A program made the translations under genes and the position numbers. A model generated the notes under the pieces. The model worked only from the letters and a program-made list of their open reading frames with translations. It was not told where the DNA came from and did not search any database. A stretch of 64,000 bases of DNA. It comes from JAHEZL01 sp964406465 (lineage in GTDB: Bacteria; Bacteroidota; Bacteroidia; Flavobacteriales_C; GCA-002722245). The DNA is taken from the NCBI GenBank assembly GCA_964406465.1, contig CAYORT010000008.1:1-64000 (forward strand). The letters are read 5' to 3'. Below are positions 55,019-63,767 of this stretch, piece by piece; position 1 is the stretch's first letter; each line of letters opens with the position of its first letter.

Positions 55019-55067
55019 GTGACTTCCATAAAAGGGGAGGAAATTTTTAACCAAAAAACCATCAACA

Positions 55068-57335
55068 ATGGCATTTGATATCGAAATGATTAAAGCGCTT
55101 TATGCAAAATTACCTGCAAGAGTTGCTGCTGCAAGAAAGGTAGTGGGTCGTCCGCTTACTTTAACCGAGAAAATTCTTTATTCTCACCTTACCGAAGGTG
55201 AAGCTACTAAAGCTTATGGCAGAGGTACTTCTTATGTGGATTTCAATCCAGATAGAGTAGCTATGCAAGATGCAACTGCGCAAATGGCTTTGTTGCAATT
55301 CATGCAAGCTGGTCGCCCTAAAGTTGCTGTTCCTTCTACAGTTCACTGCGATCACTTAATTACTGCTAAAGTTGGTGCTAAAGATGATTTAGCTTTTGCT
55401 AACAAAGAATCAAAAGAGGTTTACGATTTCTTAGGTTCTGTTTCAAATAAATATGGTATCGGTTTTTGGAAGCCAGGTGCTGGTATCATCCACCAAGTGG
55501 TTCTTGAAAATTATGCTTTCCCTGGTGGAATGATGATTGGTACCGACTCTCACACTGTGAATGCAGGTGGTTTAGGTATGTTGGCTATTGGTGTTGGTGG
55601 TGCCGATGCTTGCGATGTAATGGCAGGTCTGCCTTGGGAATTGAAGTTTCCTAAATTGATTGGTGTTAAGTTAACGGGTAAATTAAACGGTTGGACTGCC
55701 CCTAAAGACGTTATCTTGAAAGTAGCTGGTATCCTTACTGTAAAAGGTGGTACTGGTGCTATCGTTGAATATTTTGGTGAAGGTGCTGTTTCTTTATCAT
55801 GTACTGGTAAAGGAACCATTTGTAACATGGGTGCCGAAATTGGTGCTACTACTTCTACTTTCGGTTATGATTCTTCTATGGAGCGTTACTTGCGTTCTAC
55901 TGGTCGTAACGATGTAGCTGATGCTGCAAACGCTGTTAAAGAACACTTAAATGCTGATGCAGAAGTGTATGCTAACCCAGAGAAATATTTCGATCAAATT
56001 ATTGAAATCGATTTAAATACCTTAGAGCCACACTTGAATGGTCCGTTTACTCCAGACTTAGCTACTCCTGTTTCTAAAATGAAAGAGGAATTGCAAAAAA
56101 ATGGATGGCCAAGCAAAGTTGAGTGGGGATTAATTGGTTCTTGTACTAACTCTTCTTACGAAGATTTAGCTCGCGCTGCTTCTATCGTAAAACAAGCTGC
56201 TGCTAAAGGTTTAGTGAAAAAAGCCGAATTTGGTATCAATCCGGGTTCTGAGCAAGTTCGCTACACTGCAGAGAGAGATGGTTTATTAGAAGATTTCAAA
56301 GCAATGAACACAACGGTGTTTACCAACGCTTGCGGACCATGTATTGGTATGTGGGATCGTGTTGGTGCCGAGAAAAAAGAAAAAAACACTATCGTACACT
56401 CTTTCAACAGAAACTTCGCGAAACGTGCCGATGGTAATCCAAATACTTATGCTTTCGTAGCTTCTCCAGAGATGGTTGCTGCTTTGGCAATTGCTGGTGA
56501 TTTAGGTTTCAACCCAATTACCGATACTTTAACAAACAACAAAGGTGAGCAAGTTAAATTAGATGGTCCGTTTGGTGACGAACTTCCATCAAAAGGATTT
56601 GCTGTTGAAGATGCAGGTTACCAAGCTCCAGCTGCCGATGGTAGCGGTGTTAACGTAGCAGTTTCTCCAACATCTGATCGTTTACAATTGCTAGATCCTT
56701 TTACTGCTTGGGAAGGTACCGACTTAAAAGGCTTGAAACTTTTGATTAAAGCAAAAGGAAAATGTACTACCGACCACATTTCAATGGCTGGTCCGTGGTT
56801 GAAATACAGAGGTCACTTAGACAACATCTCTAACAACATGTTGATTGGTGCGGTTAACTTCTTCAACGAAAAAACAGATGAAGTTAAAAATCAATTGACT
56901 GGAACTTATGGTCCTGTGCCTGCAACGCAAAGAGCTTATAAAGCAGCTGGCATCGGTTCAATCGTTGTAGGTGATGAAAACTACGGTGAAGGTTCTTCTC
57001 GTGAGCACGCTGCAATGGAGCCACGTCACTTAGGTGTTCGCGCGGTATTGGTGAAATCTTTCGCTCGTATCCACGAAACCAACTTGAAAAAACAAGGTAT
57101 GTTGGCTTTAACTTTTGCTGATAAAGCTGATTATGATAAGATTCAAGAAGATGATACGATTGATATCGTTGGATTGACTTCTTTCGCTCCAAATACTCCT
57201 CTTACTTTGGTTCTTACTCACAAAGACGGAAGCAAACAAGAGATTAAAGTAAACCATACCTACAATGAACAACAAATTGAGTGGTTCAAAGCTGGTGGTG
57301 CTTTAAATATCATTAGAGCGAGCGTTAAGGCGTAA
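55068..57335 (+). CDS. acn: Aconitate hydratase, mitochondrial-type
   Basis: The 755-residue [4Fe-4S] enzyme of the citric acid cycle interconverts citrate and isocitrate. Visible motifs are PSTVHCDHLI, MIGTDSHTVNAGGLGMLAIGVGG in part, the cluster cysteines in SCTNSSYEDLARA and NACGPCIGMW, and the C-terminal swivel motif GSSREHAAMEPRHLGVRAV. Length and layout match the mitochondrial-like form frequent in Bacteroidota rather than the roughly 890-residue AcnA. Codon use is strongly biased (many GCT, GGT and TCT codons), consistent with high expression. It has its own promoter and terminator. Confidence 0.95.
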   Translation: MAFDIEMIKALYAKLPARVAAARKVVGRPLTLTEKILYSHLTEGEATKAYGRGTSYVDFNPDRVAMQDATAQMALLQFMQAGRPKVAVPSTVHCDHLITAKVGAKDDLAFANKESKEVYDFLGSVSNKYGIGFWKPGAGIIHQVVLENYAFPGGMMIGTDSHTVNAGGLGMLAIGVGGADACDVMAGLPWELKFPKLIGVKLTGKLNGWTAPKDVILKVAGILTVKGGTGAIVEYFGEGAVSLSCTGKGTICNMGAEIGATTSTFGYDSSMERYLRSTGRNDVADAANAVKEHLNADAEVYANPEKYFDQIIEIDLNTLEPHLNGPFTPDLATPVSKMKEELQKNGWPSKVEWGLIGSCTNSSYEDLARAASIVKQAAAKGLVKKAEFGINPGSEQVRYTAERDGLLEDFKAMNTTVFTNACGPCIGMWDRVGAEKKEKNTIVHSFNRNFAKRADGNPNTYAFVASPEMVAALAIAGDLGFNPITDTLTNNKGEQVKLDGPFGDELPSKGFAVEDAGYQAPAADGSGVNVAVSPTSDRLQLLDPFTAWEGTDLKGLKLLIKAKGKCTTDHISMAGPWLKYRGHLDNISNNMLIGAVNFFNEKTDEVKNQLTGTYGPVPATQRAYKAAGIGSIVVGDENYGEGSSREHAAMEPRHLGVRAVLVKSFARIHETNLKKQGMLALTFADKADYDKIQEDDTIDIVGLTSFAPNTPLTLVLTHKDGSKQEIKVNHTYNEQQIEWFKAGGALNIIRASVKA

Positions 57336-57358
57336 TTTACTCTATAACAAAAAGGAAA

Positions 57359-57389
57359 ACCGACTCAAGAAATTGAGTCGGTTTTTTTG
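57359..57389 (+). terminator. Intrinsic terminator of the aconitase gene
   Basis: The perfect 10-bp stem ACCGACTCAA/TTGAGTCGGT has a GAAA tetraloop and a T7 tract. The T tract runs directly into the first REP palindrome. Confidence 0.93.
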
Positions 57390-57465
57390 TAGGGGCGAAA
57401 AATCTTTCGCCCTTTTTTATGTATGATACATAATGTTTATTGGGCGAAAAATTTTTCGCCCCTAC
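57389..57465. repeat. Inverted pair of REP palindromes upstream of the RAYT gene
   Basis: Two 24-base units lie at 57389-57412 (forward, GTAGGGGCGAAA...TTTCGCCC) and 57442-57465 (reverse orientation). Each is itself a GGGCGAA/TTCGCCC hairpin with a one-sided GTAG tag. The opposite orientation of the two units makes a REPIN-like doublet. Confidence 0.88.
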
Positions 57466-57516
57466 GGAATACAATTCATTTATTTTATTTTTGTTCTAAC
57501 TAAACAAATCATTACT

Positions 57517-58074
57517 GTGAATTTTTATAACCCTGAGGTGCACAAGCGAAGATCTATTCGTTTGCAAGATTACGACTATACTCAAGATGGAATGTACTTT
57601 ATTACCATTTGCTGCCATCAGAAATTGCACTATTTTGGTGAAGTGCTAAACTATGAAATGCACTTAAATGACCTGGGTGAAATTGCTAAAGAATATTGGT
57701 TGGCAATACCTCAACATTTTCCTAAAGTTCAATTACATGAATTTGTAATTATGCCAAACCATATTCACGGTATAATCGAGTTTGTAGGGGCGAAAAATTT
57801 TTCGCCCAATATTGAGAAAGACCATTCAATTGAAAATTTTAATAGAGCGAAAGATCTTACGCCCCTACGTGGTACTTCAAAAACAATTGGATCTGTAGTT
57901 CGCGGTTATAAGGTGGGTGTGACAAAGTGGATCCGTCAAAATACAAGCATTACAGATATTTGGCAAAGAAATTATTTTGAACATATCATCCGTAACGACA
58001 ACTCGTTTAATACCATTCGTGAATATATCATGACCAATCCTGAAAAATGGCCACAAGACAAATTCTATTCGTAG
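57517..58074 (+). CDS. REP-associated tyrosine transposase (RAYT, Y1/IS200-like)
   Basis: The 185-residue product starts at GTG 57517 with NFYNPEVHKRRSIRLQDYDY, the usual RAYT opening. The only upstream ATG (57433) lies beside the second REP unit and would add an unlike N terminus. The HUH motif is in MPNHIHG (His82, His84) and the catalytic Tyr is in REYIMTNPEKW (Tyr170). It would nick single-stranded REP hairpins. Two REP units lie inside the coding sequence (encoding residues about 90-97 and 110-117), and the stop codon TAG is part of a further REP unit. The frame is intact, so the enzyme may be active. Confidence 0.88.
   Translation: MNFYNPEVHKRRSIRLQDYDYTQDGMYFITICCHQKLHYFGEVLNYEMHLNDLGEIAKEYWLAIPQHFPKVQLHEFVIMPNHIHGIIEFVGAKNFSPNIEKDHSIENFNRAKDLTPLRGTSKTIGSVVRGYKVGVTKWIRQNTSITDIWQRNYFEHIIRNDNSFNTIREYIMTNPEKWPQDKFYS
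57784..57868. repeat. REP pair inside the RAYT coding sequence
   Basis: A forward unit (57784-57807, identical core GGGCGAAAAATTTTTCGCCC) and a reverse unit (57845-57868, diverged by about three bases) are translated in frame as FVGAKNFSP and NRAKDLTPL. Spacing and orientation mirror the upstream pair, so a whole doublet appears to have entered a loop of the protein between the HUH motif and the catalytic Tyr. Confidence 0.85.
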
Positions 58075-58094
58075 GGGCGAAAAATCTTTCGCCC
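58071..58094 (+). repeat. REP unit overlapping the RAYT stop codon
   Basis: A forward unit identical in sequence to the first upstream one (57389-57412). Its TAG supplies the stop codon of the transposase gene. No reverse partner is seen in the 100 bases that follow. Confidence 0.88.
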
Positions 58095-58196
58095 TTTCTG
58101 TGAAAATTGCATCAGAAATCATGAAAGCAAAAGAAAAGTAAACCTTGATAAGAGTATAGATAAAGCAGCTTAACAAAAAGCTGTAGCGATTTTTCC

Positions 58197-59993
58197 TTAT
58201 TCTACCACCACCTTTTCCATCATTTCACCATGATCTGAAACAAGTTGGATGAAGTAGATCCCTTTGTCAAACGATTGCACATCAATAGATTTTTGTTGTT
58301 TTTTTGCGTCGCTGTTCCAAACATTTTCTTCAAGTATTACCTTGCCTAAAACATCGATTATTTTTAGTGTCGCAGGTTCATTGAGTTCGTATTCAATGGT
58401 GAATTTTTCTGTGCTCGGATTGGGGTATATCTTGAATCTCGCACTCTTATTTTCCAATGATGCGATGGCTGTTGGAAGCGTACTCGGCAAAACGATCAAG
58501 GTGATAAATTCGGGCGCTGTGCTTGGTAAGCTGCTTAATCCTACCGCAGCAGCGGTACTCATGCTACTAATATTAATAGTGGTGACGGGATTCAGTACAT
58601 CGTAGATATCGGTGACCGATGGACTGCCAAAATAGTTCGCAGCATCCACCACCTTAAATGTTTGTCCGTCTTGCAAACCAATAGTACTTAAGTCGATATC
58701 AATATTCGATTTGTTTTCCCAGTTGTAAACAATCACTTGTGCTCTGCCAGTTTCATATTCATTACTCTGAATGATGGTTTTGTTTAAGCTTGGTGCAGTG
58801 GAATAGAAGTTACTCGATCCATCAAAGCTGGTGTTGGTTTTCCAGTTGGTGAAAGTGGTTGAAGGTCCGTATTGATAAGAAAATTGATTGTTGTTGCTTC
58901 CCCCGAAGTAATCGTTATTGTTCCAGGTGTAGGCACTTGTCGATGTACCATTTGGGATAGCCAAGCCAACCGTGCCATTCTTTAAATAGTAAGTTTGATT
59001 GTTGTTGAACTTTACAGTATCCCAATTCAAAATTGCCATACCAGCTCTTCCTTTTCCAAAGAAATTGTTGTTTTCAACTACTAAGTTTTTGCTTTTAATG
59101 GTGCTTCCTAAATATATGTCTGCTTCTATCAATGCGGTGTAAACGTAGTTGTTTCTATTGTCGTAAGTGTTGTTATTTACAATTGATATATTTTCACATG
59201 CGTAGGGAGAATAGGTGTTTACAATTATGTTGTTGTAACGAATGGTATCACGAGTTAAGCGGCCATTGTTAAAAAGGGTATTACCATCGATTAGATACCC
59301 GCTAATGTTGCCCGGATTAGGGTAAATGTGTAAACCGAAGCCAAACTGATTGAAGATTAAATTGTGTTTTATCTTTTTTACGCCACTGTTGTTTTGTGAG
59401 TAAATGCCATGGCCATGTGTAGAATAAACACCGGGTGAATTTGCCGTTCCGCAATTGTAAATAAGGCATCCATAAATTTCTGCGTCGATGGCCTCTTTCC
59501 AAAAACCAAATCCATGTCCGGTATCATGTATAATCAAATTGATGAATTTGGTATTGGGAGCATTTACCTGAAGTCCCATCGGTCGAAAACTATGATCTCC
59601 TCCCGATGTTCTGGTGGTATTGCTGTTACATACTTCAAAATCCTTGTAGATGGTCCATGAGCCATTAATTTGCAGCGTTCCTCCGCTTGCAGTGGCTCTG
59701 TTGTCTTCTATTTTTGCTCTTTCATTGGGGTATTGTAAAACATAGATATAATTGTTTGGAGCTCCATTGAGGTTACTGGTAAAATTTCCGCTATACACAC
59801 CATCATGTAGCCAGAAAGTATCGCCAGCAACTACCTGATTGGGATGATTTAAGGCGGTTTGAATATCCCATGGTGAATTGATGCTTCCAGCACCTAAGGC
59901 ACTGCCGCTAGGTGTAATATGAAATTGATGCGCAACGCTAATAGCGGGTAAACCCAAAGACAATAGCAATAAAAAGCCTAATCGAATTTTCAT
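58197..59993 (-). CDS. Large secreted right-handed beta-helix protein with T9SS type A sorting domain
   Basis: The 598-residue product has a signal peptide (about 1-21). A long parallel beta-helix (about 25-400) opens with FHITPSGSALGAGSINSPWDIQTALNHPNQVVAGDTFWLHDGVYSG, in part a lyase-like start, and continues with many Asn-rich rungs (YNNIIVNTYSPYACENISIVNNNTYDN). A beta-sandwich-like region follows, then the type A sorting domain (FKIYPNPSTEKFTIEY...KGIYFIQLVSDHGE). It is probably an extracellular polysaccharide-binding or -cleaving protein. ATG at 59993 is used; a longer frame would need TTG. Confidence 0.85.
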   Translation of the reverse strand: MKIRLGFLLLLSLGLPAISVAHQFHITPSGSALGAGSINSPWDIQTALNHPNQVVAGDTFWLHDGVYSGNFTSNLNGAPNNYIYVLQYPNERAKIEDNRATASGGTLQINGSWTIYKDFEVCNSNTTRTSGGDHSFRPMGLQVNAPNTKFINLIIHDTGHGFGFWKEAIDAEIYGCLIYNCGTANSPGVYSTHGHGIYSQNNSGVKKIKHNLIFNQFGFGLHIYPNPGNISGYLIDGNTLFNNGRLTRDTIRYNNIIVNTYSPYACENISIVNNNTYDNRNNYVYTALIEADIYLGSTIKSKNLVVENNNFFGKGRAGMAILNWDTVKFNNNQTYYLKNGTVGLAIPNGTSTSAYTWNNNDYFGGSNNNQFSYQYGPSTTFTNWKTNTSFDGSSNFYSTAPSLNKTIIQSNEYETGRAQVIVYNWENKSNIDIDLSTIGLQDGQTFKVVDAANYFGSPSVTDIYDVLNPVTTINISSMSTAAAVGLSSLPSTAPEFITLIVLPSTLPTAIASLENKSARFKIYPNPSTEKFTIEYELNEPATLKIIDVLGKVILEENVWNSDAKKQQKSIDVQSFDKGIYFIQLVSDHGEMMEKVVVE

Positions 59994-60215
59994 GAACAAT
60001 AATTTGAAATGGATGGGGGTATTACGAAAAAAGCTAGAAAAGGCTACAACTTTTGCTGAATAAAGCTATTTGCGAATATTGCAAGATTTATAGATCTATG
60101 TGCAATTATCAATTGTTTTTGTCAGCCATATAAAAGCATCTTTGCATCGATACTTCTAGCAATTTTAATTGCTGAAAATAAGTTAAATGTTTTTTTAAAT
60201 TATTAAACCTGTTTT

Positions 60216-60812
60216 ATGAATATTCCTCAAGCTTTAATTTTATTTCGACTTTTATTGGCTCCAATTATTTTTGGATTGGCGTACTTCTTTGGTGAAAATT
60301 CAAAAATTATGATTTTGGTTTTGATGTATCTGGGATTAATTTCAGATATTTTTGATGGGATTATTGCGCGTCACAGAAATCAACAAACTCAAAAACTGCG
60401 CAGAATGGACAGTCAAACAGATATGATCTTTTGGTTGTCGATAGGGTTCGCTACGTACCTTCTTTATCCTGATTTAATTTCTGCCAATTCAGTATCAATA
60501 TGGAGCATATTGGCCATGGAGGCTTCTGTTTACTTAATTAGTTTTTTAAGATTTAAAAGAGAAACGTGCACGCATGCGTTTTTATCGAAAATGTGGGGAT
60601 TGTCTTTACTGGTAGGTTTTACTTCATTAATTGGTTTTAACCACGCAGGTTTCCCATTTTATCTAGCCATTGTTTTAGGTTTAATATCACACATAGATAG
60701 AATTTTAATTACGCTAATTTTACCTCAGTGGACGCACGATATTCCTAGTGCTTATCATGCATATTTAATACGCAAAGGCGTAAACTTCAAGAAGAATAAA
60801 TTGTTCAATTGA
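60216..60812 (+). CDS. CDP-alcohol phosphatidyltransferase family protein
   Basis: The 198-residue membrane protein has about six helices. The family motif D-x2-D-G-x2-A-R-x8-G-x3-D-x3-D reads SDIFDGIIARHRNQQTQKLRRMDSQTD in part. All acidic residues and DG/AR are present, but the central Gly is replaced by Leu. It should make a phospholipid head group or a related lipid from a CDP-linked donor. The acceptor is unknown, and pgsA identity is not supported. Confidence 0.82.
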   Translation: MNIPQALILFRLLLAPIIFGLAYFFGENSKIMILVLMYLGLISDIFDGIIARHRNQQTQKLRRMDSQTDMIFWLSIGFATYLLYPDLISANSVSIWSILAMEASVYLISFLRFKRETCTHAFLSKMWGLSLLVGFTSLIGFNHAGFPFYLAIVLGLISHIDRILITLILPQWTHDIPSAYHAYLIRKGVNFKKNKLFN

Positions 60813-60918
60813 TTTTTTTTCTTGAAGTTTCAGTAAATTTAAAGTCGATCAACAATAATTTTTTTCAAGCAGAATTTTTATGTCAGCAAAAATTACAATG
60901 TCGGCCGAAAAATAATTT

Positions 60919-61458
60919 ATGAAAGCAATTTTACCGGTTTTATTTCTTGTACTATTTTTCTCTTCAAAGGCGCAAAAGGTGGTGGGGAATTATAAATTGA
61001 AATACCTTACTTATTTCAATGATACAATTGATGCAAACGATACCGCAGCTGTAAAAGCACTATTCATAAAAATCGCAAAAAGTCACAATTCAAATCCCAA
61101 TGTCACTTCAGTAGATAGTATGTATATGTTGCCTCTCTTGTTGGATGATTTGAAAATTGAAAGAACTTACTCCTATAATTTTAAAGATGACTTTACGGTT
61201 TATATTGGTGGAGTGAATAATCGAAATGTGGTGGTTACAAAATACGGTAAATACTCTGTTAAAGGTGAATCAGTAAAGATGAAAGCCAAAAGTGATTATG
61301 AAGTGGAACGACAAGTAATGCTTGTGAATGGTGAGTTTGCTATCATGCGCAAATCAAAGATGAATGAGTACTACGGATTTGATATTTGCACTGTAAAAGG
61401 GTTTAGTTGTTTGAGTAGAAAAGTAGATTATCTCATCTACATCTATAGGAAGGAGTAA
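60919..61458 (+). CDS. Small secreted protein of unknown function
   Basis: The 179-residue product has a signal peptide (1-18, ending SSKAQ) and a beta-rich body. The shape (KVVGNYKLKYLTYFNDT, TVYIGGVNNRNVVVTKYGKYSVKGE) resembles lipocalin-like or META-like small Bacteroidota proteins, but no family is assigned. It is monocistronic. Confidence 0.65.
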   Translation: MKAILPVLFLVLFFSSKAQKVVGNYKLKYLTYFNDTIDANDTAAVKALFIKIAKSHNSNPNVTSVDSMYMLPLLLDDLKIERTYSYNFKDDFTVYIGGVNNRNVVVTKYGKYSVKGESVKMKAKSDYEVERQVMLVNGEFAIMRKSKMNEYYGFDICTVKGFSCLSRKVDYLIYIYRKE

Positions 61459-61668
61459 TGAGCATTTCTTCATTCGAAATTTTAAGTTCAATAATTTTTT
61501 ACAGGTTAGAGATTGTCTTTCAAAAAAGGCATTTTAATATTTTGTAAGTGTTAAAGCTAACGGTATTAAGTACTTTGATGATGTATAAGTAAAAACTTAT
61601 GTTAATGTTAATAATAATAAATAAAACAATATCGTTTGTTTGCTCTATTTTTGAAAAAAAAATAAAGT

Positions 61669-62019
61669 ATGAAAACACTTACACAAGTATTAGCTCAAGA
61701 AGCAATGAGTCAACTGGAATGGACAGATAAACTTCCGGTACAAAGTAAAAAAACATCAGGAATTTTAATTGGTTTTTCTGCATCGATAGATGTGGGTTGT
61801 GCTGCCGAACTATTGAATGAGAAATTAAATAAGGTTTGTGAAAATCACTTTAAATTCCAGACGTTAGTTTTACCTAATAAAGAGTATATGATAAAAATTG
61901 TTGCCAAAAGTTATTTAGTGGATCAAGGGGGGATTTTTCAAAAAACTGTGCTTAGCTTAATTGATGGTTTAGTGTGTGAGCAAATCACCTTTAAAAAAGT
62001 AAATAACCTTTATTTATAA
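61669..62019 (+). CDS. Small protein of unknown function
   Basis: The 116-residue cytoplasmic product has no signal peptide and alternates helices and strands (LTQVLAQEAMSQLEWTDKLP, GILIGFSASIDVGCAAELLNEKL, IKIVAKSYLVDQGG). It is preceded by an exact -7 box TATTTTTG (61646-61653) 15 bases before the ATG. No family recognised. It is followed by a very stable hairpin. Confidence 0.6.
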   Translation: MKTLTQVLAQEAMSQLEWTDKLPVQSKKTSGILIGFSASIDVGCAAELLNEKLNKVCENHFKFQTLVLPNKEYMIKIVAKSYLVDQGGIFQKTVLSLIDGLVCEQITFKKVNNLYL

Positions 62020-62020
62020 G

Positions 62021-62060
62021 GATTCATCTCAAGAATGCTAAGGCGTTCTTGAGATGAATC
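62021..62060. terminator. Very long hairpin between convergent genes
   Basis: A perfect 15-bp stem (GATTCATCTCAAGAA / TTCTTGAGATGAATC) extends by three further pairs (one wobble) to a TAAG loop. No T tract follows on the plus strand. On the minus strand a TATAAATAAA run lies after it. It probably terminates both the small gene and ilvD. Confidence 0.7.
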
Positions 62061-62073
62061 ATTTGTTGGTGAG

Positions 62074-63756
62074 CTAGCGAGGCATGTCGGTTAAACAACC
62101 CTTAGAGGCGCTTCCAACTTCTCTGGCGTATTTTCCTAAGATTCCTCTAGTAGGTATTTCTTTTGGCTTCCAATTTAGTTTTCTTCTTTCTATTTCTTCA
62201 TTGGAAACTTTCAATTCCATAAAATTTTGAATAGCATCAATTGTGATGATGTCATCGTTTTGCACCAAACCAATTAAGCCACCTACTTGTGCTTCTGGAG
62301 AAACATGGCCAACAACAAATCCGTGTGATCCGCCCGAGAATCTTCCGTCGGTGATCAGTGCTACATCTTTTCCTAATCCTGCGCCAATAAGTGCTGATGT
62401 TGGTTTTAGCATTTCTGGCATTCCTGGTCCGCCTTTAGGACCTTGATAATGGATAACTATTACGTGCCCTTTTTTTACTTTACCCGATAAGATTGCATCT
62501 GTTGCATCAAACTCATTTTTAAAAACTATTGCCTTACCTGTAAAGGTTTCTCCTTCTTTACCGGTTATTTTGGCAACAGCTCCTTCAGTAGCTAAATTTC
62601 CATACAGAATTTGAATATGGCCGTTAGGTTTTAAAGGTTTTTCAATAGGCTTAATAATATCTTGCCCTTCCTTTAATCCAGGTAGATCTTTTAAATTTTC
62701 TTCAACGGTTTTTCCAGTGCAAGTGAGACAGTCGCCATGTAAGAGTCCTTTTTCAAGTAAGTATTTCATTACAGCAGGTATGCCACCTATGGCGTGTAAG
62801 TCTTCCATTAGGTATTTTCCTGATGGTTTTAAATCGGCAATTAATGGAGTGTTGTCACTCATGTGCTGAAAGTCGTCTAAACTCAATTCAATTCCAGCTG
62901 CTTCGGCCATCGCAATCATATGCATTGTAGCGTTGGTAGAGCCGCCTAATGCAATAATTATTCTTAATGCATTTTCAAATGCTTTTTTGGTGAGTATATC
63001 TTTGGGTAATATATTTTTTTCAAGTAAAAGACGAATGGAAGGTCCGATCTGCTTAAGTTCTTCTTGTTTTTCTATTGAATTTGCGGGGTTAGAGGAGGAG
63101 TAGGGGAGTGACATGCCTAGTGCTTCTATGGCTGAAGACATGGTGTTGGCGGTGTACATGCCTCCGCAGGCGCCGGCTCCCGGACAAGCATTCTTAACAA
63201 TTCCACGAAATTCCTCGTGAGTTATTTCTCCTTTTGACTTTTGTCCTAAGGCCTCGAATGCCGAAACAATATTTAATTTTTTTCCACAGTAATTTCCTCC
63301 GGCAATGGTTCCGCCATACACAACTATAGATGGTCGGTTTAATCGCGCAATAGCAATCATTGCTCCGGGCATGTTTTTGTCGCATCCCACGATAGGCACC
63401 AATGCATCGTAGTACTGAGCGTTCATCACTGTTTCAATAGAATCGGCAATGATGTCTCTAGATACTAATGAATATTTCATGCCTTCCGTGCCGTTTGAAA
63501 TTCCATCTGATACACCCATGGTGTGAAATACTAAGCCCACCAATTCATTGCTGTTTACACTGCCTTTTATGTTTTTCGCAAAGTCGTTAAGGTGCATGTT
63601 GCAAGGGTTTCCTTCCCAACCTGTGCTTGCTATACCAACTTGCGCTTTGTTGAAATCTTCGTCTTTTAATCCAATAGCATATAACATCGCCTGTGATGCA
63701 GGTTGAGTAGGGTCTTGTGTAATTATTCGGCTGTATTTATTTAATGCGTTTTTCAT
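62074..63756 (-). CDS. ilvD: Dihydroxy-acid dehydratase
   Basis: The 560-residue Fe-S enzyme of isoleucine/valine (and pantothenate) synthesis dehydrates 2,3-dihydroxy acids to 2-keto acids. The cluster cysteines are in GNPCNMH, VGCDKNMPG and CPGAGACGGMYTANTMS. GRFSGGSHGFVVGHVSPEA and a PTRGILGKYA end are also typical. Length is normal for the IlvD/Edd family. It lies 11 bases after bioD on the same strand; other ilv genes are not visible in the window. Confidence 0.96.
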   Translation of the reverse strand: MKNALNKYSRIITQDPTQPASQAMLYAIGLKDEDFNKAQVGIASTGWEGNPCNMHLNDFAKNIKGSVNSNELVGLVFHTMGVSDGISNGTEGMKYSLVSRDIIADSIETVMNAQYYDALVPIVGCDKNMPGAMIAIARLNRPSIVVYGGTIAGGNYCGKKLNIVSAFEALGQKSKGEITHEEFRGIVKNACPGAGACGGMYTANTMSSAIEALGMSLPYSSSNPANSIEKQEELKQIGPSIRLLLEKNILPKDILTKKAFENALRIIIALGGSTNATMHMIAMAEAAGIELSLDDFQHMSDNTPLIADLKPSGKYLMEDLHAIGGIPAVMKYLLEKGLLHGDCLTCTGKTVEENLKDLPGLKEGQDIIKPIEKPLKPNGHIQILYGNLATEGAVAKITGKEGETFTGKAIVFKNEFDATDAILSGKVKKGHVIVIHYQGPKGGPGMPEMLKPTSALIGAGLGKDVALITDGRFSGGSHGFVVGHVSPEAQVGGLIGLVQNDDIITIDAIQNFMELKVSNEEIERRKLNWKPKEIPTRGILGKYAREVGSASKGCLTDMPR

Positions 63757-63767
63757 AGGTCTTTATT

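Noticed and set aside
57433..57516. ATG at 57433 as the RAYT start
   Set aside because: It lies next to the reverse REP unit and codes through it; the family N terminus (YNPEVHKRRSIRL) begins right after the GTG at 57517.
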